A stretch of DNA of 48,712 bases from NCBI GenBank assembly GCA_910587085.1, contig CAJUMC010000004.1, forward strand, positions 69,130 to 117,841, given 5' to 3'. The notes beneath the pieces are model-generated. The model was not told the DNA's origin, ran no database searches, and saw only the letters and a program-made list of their open reading frames with translations. Position 1 is the stretch's first letter. Each line of letters opens with the position of its first letter. Shown piece by piece: positions 43,501 to 48,712 of this stretch. The translations under genes and the position numbers were made by a program. The DNA is from an uncultured Lachnospiraceae bacterium. GTDB taxonomy: Bacteria > Bacillota > Clostridia > Lachnospirales > Lachnospiraceae.

Positions 43501-43641
43501 TTCATTGATGCCAATCTGATAGTTACCGCTGCCCCTGTCTATCATATAGGTGGGAATCAGGTAAGGCTGACCAGCGAAAACATCCACTACTGCCTTGGCG
43601 GCGTCTGCCTGAAACTTTTGGTGCCTGTACTGTATTTTCAT
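40582..43641 (-). CDS. res: Type III restriction endonuclease, Res subunit
   Basis: 1019 residues, full length for Res. An SF2 helicase core comes first: Walker A TGVGKT (Lys106), the DEAD-like box IIDEP (Asp226-Glu227) and SATH as motif III, with the arginine-finger region EVGRGLRLC further on. Near the C-terminus is the PD-ExK nuclease: Asp951 in NPDWAI and Glu969-Lys971 in AETKGS. With Mod it cuts DNA at two inversely oriented unmethylated sites after ATP-driven communication. It overlaps the DUF1016 gene by four bases (ATGA). The stop lies at the edge of the IS3 remnant, yet the C-terminus looks natural. Confidence 0.95.
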   Translation of the reverse strand: MKIQYRHQKFQADAAKAVVDVFAGQPYLIPTYMIDRGSGNYQIGINEERDFTGFSNQKIVPELSDGQILEQLNKIQRTNQIKPSDKLEGRANGYNLTVEMETGVGKTYTYIKTMFELNKHYGWSKFIVIVPSVAIREGVHKSFEMTQEHFAEEYGKKIRFFIYNSAQLTEIDRFASDNSINVMIINSQAFNAKGKDARRIYMKLDEFRSRRPIDIIAKTNPILIIDEPQSVEGKQTKERLKEFRPLLTLRYSATHKSDSIYNMVFRLDAMEAYNRRLVKKIAVKGITESGTTATDSYVYLESINLSKSDPTATLQFEVKMASGAPKKKSRIVKIGDNLYDYSGGLEEYRNGFVVKQIDGRDDSVEFLNGIKIFAGDVIGAVDEDQLRRIQIRETILSHIQRERQLFYKGIKVLSLFFIDEVANYREYDAAGQPVNGKYATMFEEEYEDVLSSMQLSIGEDEYIKYLQSMSAARTHAGYFSVDGKGKMINSKVGRKETTSDDVSAFELIMKNKELLLDRDPARSPVRFIFSHSALREGWDNPNVFQICTLKQSESVLRKRQEVGRGLRLCVNQNGERMDTNVLGNDVHNINILTVIASESYDSFAKGLQTEMAEAVADRPRAVTVELFVGKVIKDEQGNEQVIDQDTASAIHYDMIVNGYIDRKGALTDKYYEDKANGEVKVAEEVADSAASVLDIIDSIYDARSMQPENARGNNVELQVDEDKLAMPEFKALWSRINAKSVYVVDFDTEELIQKAIISLNSKLRVSKILFQVETGIMDTIKSKEELLSGASFVKEESGSYGVTMTANSNVKYDLIGKIVDETGLTRKALVAILKGIQPSVFNQFKDNPEEFIMKASALINDEKATAVIEHITYDILDDHYGTDVFTEPTIKGRLGVNTIKAKKHLYDHIVYDSTGERDFAAELDINTNVAVYVKLPNGFYIATPVGHYNPDWAIAFYEGTVKHIYFVAETKGSMNTMQIRPIEQSKIHCAKEHFKAISGDNVVYDVVNSYQSLLEKVMR

Positions 43642-44702
43642 GACTCCTCACCTCCTGTTTCCTCAGCAATCCACTCCCTCAATTTTTTCTGGAGTTCTTT
43701 TTTATCCGGCAGATACAGCTCATATTTTGAAGCGTAAATATTGGAATCTGCTGGCAAAGTCAGTTCAACAAGCGCATCACTTTTCTGCTGACAAAGCAAC
43801 ACGCCAATGGTTGGATTTTCGTCTGCTGTCTTTTCGTATCGGTCGTAATAGTTGACGTACATTTGCATTTGCCCCAAGTCCTGATGGGTCAATTCACCGG
43901 TTTTCAAATCGATTACCACAAAGCAATGCAGAAGACGATTATAGAAAACCAAATCGACCCGGAAGTGCCTTTCATCAAATGTAAAACGAACCTGCCTGCC
44001 GATAAAGGCAAAGCCCTTCCCCAATTCCAGCAAAAACTCCTGCAAATGATCCAGCAGTCTGCTCTCCAGTTCACATTCAGAAAATTCGGCTCGTTCTTCC
44101 AGCCCGGTAAACTCCAGAATATACGGGTCTTTCAGCACATCCTCCGGCTTTTCTATCACTTGGCCTTTGAGGGCGAGCTCCATTACTTTATCCTTATCCC
44201 GACTGAGCGCAAGGCGCTCATACAGGGCACTGTCAAACTGCCGCTGCAATTCTCTCAGTCCCCAATGATTTTGTGCGGCTTCAATCTCATAGAAATGGCG
44301 CTGATCTGCATTATCAATGCGCATCAGCTTCAAATAATGAGACCAGCTTAACGGAAATTTTCTTCCGGTGGACACCGCGGGAAGATTTGCAAATTGGTCA
44401 GAAAGCGTCTGACCAATTCGATCCTCCGCATACACCTGATAGAATTTCCGCATTTGCTTGAGATTTGTAACGGAAAAACCGCGTCCCATGTGCGCTGTCA
44501 GATATTCTGAAAGCTCTGGTATCACATATTTCCCATAAGCAGCCCGTTGTCCACCACTCTGTTCTTCTTCCACAATCAGCCTGCCGATTTCAAAGTAGGC
44601 ATATACCATAGAAAGGTCTATGGCCGCTTTTGCATTTTGCCTTGCCTGCTCCAATATACCCGCAACATTCGTAAGGAATGTCTCATTGATCTGTTCACCC
44701 AT
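43638..44702 (-). CDS. DUF1016 (YhcG-like) PD-(D/E)XK nuclease-domain protein
   Basis: 354 residues, complete. The N-terminal helical DUF1016 domain (~10-170: GGQRAAYGKYVIPELSEYL, FPLSWSHYLKLMRI) is followed by a PDDEXK-like nuclease domain with Asp250 in RVDLVFYN and Asp265-x-Lys267 in VIDLKTGEL. The family is widespread in defence islands and is often placed inside restriction-modification operons; its role there is not settled. Here it is translationally coupled to res (4-base overlap) and begins 12 bases after mod. A shorter relative lies at 47754-48521. Confidence 0.92.
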   Translation of the reverse strand: MGEQINETFLTNVAGILEQARQNAKAAIDLSMVYAYFEIGRLIVEEEQSGGQRAAYGKYVIPELSEYLTAHMGRGFSVTNLKQMRKFYQVYAEDRIGQTLSDQFANLPAVSTGRKFPLSWSHYLKLMRIDNADQRHFYEIEAAQNHWGLRELQRQFDSALYERLALSRDKDKVMELALKGQVIEKPEDVLKDPYILEFTGLEERAEFSECELESRLLDHLQEFLLELGKGFAFIGRQVRFTFDERHFRVDLVFYNRLLHCFVVIDLKTGELTHQDLGQMQMYVNYYDRYEKTADENPTIGVLLCQQKSDALVELTLPADSNIYASKYELYLPDKKELQKKLREWIAEETGGEES

Positions 44703-44714
44703 ACGCTTCCCTCC

Positions 44715-46580
44715 TTACAAGACCTTCACCCTGGTATCCGGAGCCAGCATTTTGAAAATCTCGCCCACGTTGATTTTGGCGGGGCTGTCCGCAAAGCTGC
44801 TGTCCCGGAACACGGCCCGGAGGGGCTGACGTCTGGCGATTTCCTGAATGACAGCATCCGGGATATTCTCGTCAAAGCAGGCAATCAGGTCGCCGTCGTT
44901 ATAGGTGTGGACGGTGCAGCCTTCAATCTGCTCCGAGGTGTAGGGCATGGAAAGAGGCAGTCCCCACTCCAGCAGGCAGCCAAACAGCAGATCCAGATCA
45001 GTGCGGTCGGGCTTGATATTGCTCTCCAGCAGAGACAGCATATCCTGGGTGTATTCCCCTGCAGAGTAGTATACGTCGGTCATGTTGGTATCATCCAGTT
45101 TGAACACACGGAAACCGCCGTCAAAGGGCTTTCCGGGGTTATCTGCAGCGATTTTCTTGGCAGCGCGGCGGATGCGCTCTTTGCCGATTTCACAGATGTT
45201 CGGATAGCCCGCCTTGTATGCCTCGCTCTTTTCGTCACAGGGTTCCGGCAGCTGCACCATGATAAATTTGCGGTGTCCGCCGTCCTCGGCATTCAGCTGC
45301 ATCACGGCATGGGCGGTGGTAGCGGAGCCGGAGAAGAAATCAAGGACAATGGAACCTGAAACGGTCGATATTTGTATCAGTTGTTTGAGATACTCAACTG
45401 GTTTCGGAAAATCAAAAAGCTTTCTATCATTAAAAAGGGCTTTTACTTCCCTTGTTGCTGACTGGTTATGTCCCACTTCTTCCGCAAGCCACAATGTGCT
45501 GGGGGTTCGACCCTCTTGGACATCTGAAAGAAATCTTTTTTTTCGAGGAAACGAATTTCCATCCTCTCCAAACCATATTTGTCCATCCTCAACCAATCGT
45601 AGCAGGTTTTCTTGAGAATAAACCCAGTGCTTCCCGGCTGGAACATCAAATGTCTTTCCAGTCTTTGGGCTTGTAACAATGAAATGGCCATTACTCCGTT
45701 CTCCACTGGCAACCAAATCACCAGATTGCCACGGCCCTCTGGAATCGTCATCCGGGTTCTTATATCGACTGTTCATTTCTTCGGTTCGAGGAAGTAGATT
45801 TATATGAATGGCACCGATGTTTTTGGCATAAACCACTGCATATTCGTGATTTTCCGAAAGGTACTTTGCATCATTTTTTATGCTGTGTATTTTCTGCCAT
45901 ACAATCGTTGCAATATAATTTGATTCTCCGAATATTTCATCGCAAAGTATGCGCATATTACGGATTTCATTATCATCAATACTCACAATTATTATTCCAT
46001 CATCACACAGCAGATTTCTTGCCAGCAGCAATCGGGAATAAATCATACTACACCAGTCAGAATGGAACCGCCCGTTGCTGTCCGTATTCTTGAACAGCCG
46101 GTCGCCGTTCTCATCCACCTGCCCGGATTCTTCGCTGTAGTCCTCTTGGCTCTGCGCAAAATCATCCCGATAGATAAAGTCGTTGCCGGTGTTGTAGGGC
46201 GGGTCGATGTAGATCATCTTCACCTTGCCCAGATAGCTTTCCTGCAACAGCTTCAGCACCTCCAGGTTGTCTCCCTCGATGTAGAGGTTTTCGGTGGCGT
46301 CCCAGTCCACGCTTTCTGCCGGACAGGGGCGCAGGGTCTTGCGGATGGGCTTGTTGGCCTCCACGATAGCGGCCTTTTTGCCCACCCAAGTAAACTCGTA
46401 AGCTTCGTCGCCCTCTAAAACCACGTCAGACAGCATCTGCCGCAGCAGTTCAAAGTTGACCGCCTTTTTCAGCTTGCCGTCCTCACCCCGGGCCTCAGTC
46501 ACGCAAGAAGGGAACAGGGCGGCGAGTTTTTCAATGTTGGATTTGGTCAGGTCAGGGGTTTCCATTTTCAGCTTGTCCAT
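44715..46580 (-). CDS. mod: Type III DNA methyltransferase, Mod subunit
   Basis: About 621 residues. Motif IV Asp126-Pro-Pro-Tyr (DPPYNTGNDF) precedes the SAM-binding motif I (DFFSGSATTAHA, near residue 415), the beta-class order typical of N6-adenine type III methyltransferases. The target-recognition region lies between them at ~230-380 and decides the sequence modified, which cannot be read by eye. The start at 46580 has GTGGAGG at normal spacing; 13 in-frame residues upstream lack a site. It comes directly before the DUF1016 and res genes and overlaps the tail of the membrane gene upstream by 29 bases if that frame is restored. Confidence 0.95.
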   Translation of the reverse strand: MDKLKMETPDLTKSNIEKLAALFPSCVTEARGEDGKLKKAVNFELLRQMLSDVVLEGDEAYEFTWVGKKAAIVEANKPIRKTLRPCPAESVDWDATENLYIEGDNLEVLKLLQESYLGKVKMIYIDPPYNTGNDFIYRDDFAQSQEDYSEESGQVDENGDRLFKNTDSNGRFHSDWCSMIYSRLLLARNLLCDDGIIIVSIDDNEIRNMRILCDEIFGESNYIATIVWQKIHSIKNDAKYLSENHEYAVVYAKNIGAIHINLLPRTEEMNSRYKNPDDDSRGPWQSGDLVASGERSNGHFIVTSPKTGKTFDVPAGKHWVYSQENLLRLVEDGQIWFGEDGNSFPRKKRFLSDVQEGRTPSTLWLAEEVGHNQSATREVKALFNDRKLFDFPKPVEYLKQLIQISTVSGSIVLDFFSGSATTAHAVMQLNAEDGGHRKFIMVQLPEPCDEKSEAYKAGYPNICEIGKERIRRAAKKIAADNPGKPFDGGFRVFKLDDTNMTDVYYSAGEYTQDMLSLLESNIKPDRTDLDLLFGCLLEWGLPLSMPYTSEQIEGCTVHTYNDGDLIACFDENIPDAVIQEIARRQPLRAVFRDSSFADSPAKINVGEIFKMLAPDTRVKVL

Positions 46581-47119
46581 TTTGTTGTTCCTCCACTTGC
46601 ACAGGATTTTGATTGGCATTTTTACAGATTAAAGATAGCATCAGTACTTCGTTCCATTGTTCCTTTCGCTGTTGTTGTTTGTCAACAAACCAAATACTTA
46701 AAAATAATAATGCAGTTGACAAAATTGATACAGCTGTATTTAATTGACTTGGTATTTTTATTGGAATTGCAAAAGCAACAAATAGCACCATAAAAGCCAC
46801 ACAATTTATTGCAATAACTACTCGTTCCATCCATTTTTTTCTTCACATTAGATGTATCGTACTTCATCTTTGTTTTAAAAAACACCATCATTTCATCATT
46901 AAAATTGAAATTCCCAACTCTATTTACAATATCCATTGCATTTTGCATATCCTCGTCCATATAGTTTGCTCTTGATTCTATTGTTTGAGCAATTGTGAAT
47001 AGTAATGTTGCAATTGACAAAGAAGTTGTAATTTGCTGATTTATACAAAACCAGAAGGAAAAGACTGTTAGTCCCGTCAACCCAACTGCCATGTATAATG
47101 CCATATTATTTCTTTTCAT
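46552..47119 (-). pseudogene. Four-helix membrane protein split in an A7 run
   Basis: The first part (47119 to about 46845) encodes two membrane helices (MAVGLTGLTVFSFWFCI, SLSIATLLFTIAQTI) and a soluble stretch ending NVKKK. Beyond a run of seven A residues (46839-46845) the frame turns to nonsense, but removing one A continues as WMERVVIAINCVAFMVLFVAF, with two more helices (PIKIPSQLNTAVSILSTALL) to 46552. Restored length is about 188 residues. Either the gene is phase-variable, the read has a homopolymer error, or it is dead. It starts four bases inside the DUF4391 end and runs into the mod start, so it is part of the operon. Function unknown. Confidence 0.7.
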
Positions 47120-47589
47120 AAATCATCAAGTTGTCTCCTTAATTGTTTCAATTTCATATTTAGTTCTACCCGCTTATTCAACTGCCTCTCCCGCCGCACC
47201 TTCACCTGCAGCGCCGCGATCTGCTTTTGCAGTTTCTTCCTGCGTTCGTCCCGCTCCACGGACTCTTTCAATGTTTCGCCCGTCCCGGAAAGCGTCTCCC
47301 CGGCAATTTGCCGGACAAAGTTTTCATATACTTTATCGGTGTTCAGCCCGTCAACTTTCAGCAGCAGGGCGTCTTTCTCCGTCCAGCCGGTGTGGTAGTA
47401 AGTCCCCACCTTGAACGCATTTGCCCCGCTGCCCGCCGTCTCCTTGTAGGCCGTCCACGCCTGATATTTGCCCTCATATTCCAGCAAAAACAGGATATGA
47501 TAGGGTATCTCCTTGTCGATCTGCCGCAGAACGGCTTCGTCCAGCTGCGGCGCAGACAGGCAGACCTCAAAAACTTCGACCTCCGTCAC
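47116..47589 (-). pseudogene. DUF4391 protein, N-terminally truncated
   Basis: 157 residues corresponding to the C-terminal two thirds of DUF4391 proteins (EVEVFEVCL, YHILFLLEYEGKYQAW, and the final coiled coil from ERDERRKKLQKQIAALQVK). The ~65-70 residue N-terminal part is missing: a TGA stands nine codons upstream in frame, and the first usable codon is a GTG inside a conserved strand. Family members sit between helicase and type III mod genes, the same neighbourhood as here, so an upstream helicase and the start of this gene were probably lost in one deletion near 47600. It overlaps the membrane gene by four bases. Confidence 0.75.
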
Positions 47590-47731
47590 GGTTTTCTGTG
47601 GTGGAAATCAGGGTGATTTTGTGTGATTTTCAGGGCTTTTTCGGCGGTTTTTTCTTTGATATGCACCCTGTATCTGAGGTTTTGGGGATTTTTGTTATCA
47701 TGGTGTTATCATAAAACTCTTTCTAATTCAT

Positions 47732-47752
47732 TTGTGCAGACGGTCTGCACAA
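47732..47752. promoter_or_regulatory. Perfect 10-bp inverted repeat between defence genes
   Basis: TTGTGCAGAC and GTCTGCACAA flank one central G. It lies between the stop of the second DUF1016 gene and the DUF4391 remnant. Two copies of TGTTATCAT (47693-47701 and 47704-47712), 11 bases apart, lie beside it. It could be an operator for the operon or a hairpin; the plus strand has a T-rich run after it but no gene to terminate. Confidence 0.45.
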
Positions 47753-47753
47753 T

Positions 47754-48521
47754 TTATTTTTTCATTTCAATCCTACTCCTAATCTCCTCCGGGTCTGGTA
47801 AAGCATTTTTCAAATCCAGCGGAAGATCTGTACACAAATGATATTCGCTTACACCAATAGGTTTCGACATATCTCTTAACGCATATTCTGCAATGGTTCT
47901 ATTCTCATCTCTACATAATATTAATCCAACAGATGGATTATCGTCTGGGGATTTAACCAAATCGTCCAGAGCTGACAAATAGAAATTCATTTTCCCTGCT
48001 TGCTCCGGTTTAAAATCACCTGTCTTTAAGTCAATCGCCACATAACATCTAAGCTTTGTATTATAGAAAAGAAGATCAATATAAAAATCTTTTCCGCCAA
48101 TCTCAAGATGATATTGCTGTCCCATAAAAGCAAAACCGGTTCCTAATTCCATCAATAGCGAAGTAACATTCCTTACCAACTCATTTTCTATATCTGTTTC
48201 CAACATATCCTCTGTATAATTGATAAAATCAAACATATATGGATCTTTCATAGTACTTATAACAATATCCTTTTGTTCAATAGGCAATCTGTTTTCAAAA
48301 TTTGAAATCTTATTTGCTACAACTTGCCTCTCATACAGCTGACTCTTCACTTGGGATGTCAAATCATCTACCGACCATCCATGCTCTAAAGTTTTTTCCA
48401 AATGCCACACATATTCTTCTTTGCTTGACACCTTACTCATCAACACTTGATGATGGCTCCAAGTAATAATCTCCATAATTGGTATGTGTGCAGTTGAATT
48501 GGTAAAACGGTATTTACTCAA
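47754..48521 (-). pseudogene. DUF1016 nuclease-domain protein lacking its N-terminus
   Basis: 255 residues matching the second half of DUF1016 proteins: EIITWSHHQVLMSKV, then KDPYMFDFINY, the PDDEXK core FYIDLLFYN and AIDLKTGDF, and VGLILCRDENRTIAEYAL to a natural end. The first ~100 residues are missing, replaced by a short unrelated run from a TTG at 48521 (MSKYRFTNSTAHIP). The nuclease residues are intact, so a shortened protein could still fold. It differs from the DUF1016 protein at 43638 and is AT-rich, hence a separate acquisition. Nothing suggests a ribosome site. Confidence 0.7.
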
Positions 48522-48532
48522 TTCAAATCAAC

Positions 48533-48712
48533 TTATAATTTGCCATGTTTTCCACAGCATTTTTTAAATTTCTTGCCTGAACCACATGGGCATGGATCAT
48601 TGGGATAAATCTTTTTAAAAGAATTAGCCACCTGTCCAAACACATTGTTTTGAGAAGAATTATTTGGAACAATCACTGCGTTACTGTCAAAGTCAACACA
48701 TACCCCCATCTC
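48533..48712 (-). CDS. SEC-C motif protein, C-terminal end only
   Basis: The last 59 codons of a gene that runs off the right edge. It ends with the zinc-binding SEC-C motif PNDPCPCGSGKKFKKCCGKH, preceded by an Asn/Ser-rich linker. SEC-C tails occur on SecA, UPF0149/YecA-like and many hypothetical proteins; the linker and spelling do not look like SecA. The rest of the protein is outside the window. It ends 11 bases before the truncated DUF1016 frame. Confidence 0.75.
   Translation of the reverse strand, partial: EMGVCVDFDSNAVIVPNNSSQNNVFGQVANSFKKIYPNDPCPCGSGKKFKKCCGKHGKL

Noticed and set aside
47732..47752. Rho-independent terminator on the plus strand
   Set aside because: A T-rich run follows the dyad, but no plus-strand gene ends here and the loop would be a single base, so an operator is as likely.

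Overview
The window most likely comes from the chromosome of a gut Lachnospiraceae-type Clostridium (Bacillota). The basis is strong GGAGG ribosome-binding sites, sigma-A type promoters, a Bacillota-type LexA box, permuted GH3 and GH43/GH51/CE1 plant-fibre enzymes, and mostly moderately GC-rich genes interrupted by AT-rich acquired patches. Nearly all genes lie on the minus strand. The taxonomic call is inference from gene content. I see no tRNA, rRNA or CRISPR array.

Layout. 1-7.4 kb: a pyrimidine-rich tandem array at the window edge, a class I amidotransferase-like hydrolase, a YgiQ radical SAM protein, a membrane glycerophosphodiesterase and an ArsR-type regulator (the last three read as one transcript direction), then a HAD phosphatase on the plus strand. 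7.4-14.1 kb: FtsK/SpoIIIE translocase, undecaprenyl-diphosphatase, and an unusual fusion of a nucleoside-phosphorylase-like domain with an aminoglycoside-phosphotransferase-fold kinase under a putative LexA box. 14.5-16.3 kb: a decaying block in which an aldo/keto reductase and a GNAT acetyltransferase have each lost their middle and a MerR regulator has lost its start. 16.4-24.3 kb: a hemicellulose-type operon (GH31, GH43, permuted GH3) opposite an AraC activator. 24.2-27.0 kb: GNAT, a TerY-like vWA protein and a macro-domain protein with a repeat linker and an HTH-like tail. 27.1-33.4 kb: a second carbohydrate cluster (double CE1 esterase, GH51 arabinofuranosidase, GH36 alpha-galactosidase).

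33.4-40.6 kb is accessory. A tandem array of about 29-bp units is interrupted by a 639-bp element with terminal inverted repeats and an exact 8-bp target duplication; it carries only a nucleotidyltransferase gene. After it come a winged-helix regulator with palindromic operators, a small unknown protein, a stand-alone nucleosidase paralogous to the fusion above, a formylglycine-enzyme-like protein, an S51-type peptidase and the wreck of an IS3-family element.

40.6-48.7 kb is a defence island: a type III restriction-modification operon (mod, a DUF1016 nuclease and res) preceded by a membrane gene broken in an A7 run, a 5'-truncated DUF4391 gene, a second DUF1016 gene lacking its N-terminus, and the end of a SEC-C protein that runs off the window.

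Two themes recur. First, short tandem repeats sit in at least seven places, inside coding linkers (FtsK, macro protein, YgiQ tail frame) and between genes. Second, many accessory genes are broken by internal deletion, truncation or homopolymer frameshift, which suggests active minisatellite turnover and gene decay. The best candidates for something undescribed are the transposase-less cassette at 33622-34260 and the putatively SOS-linked nucleosidase-kinase fusion.
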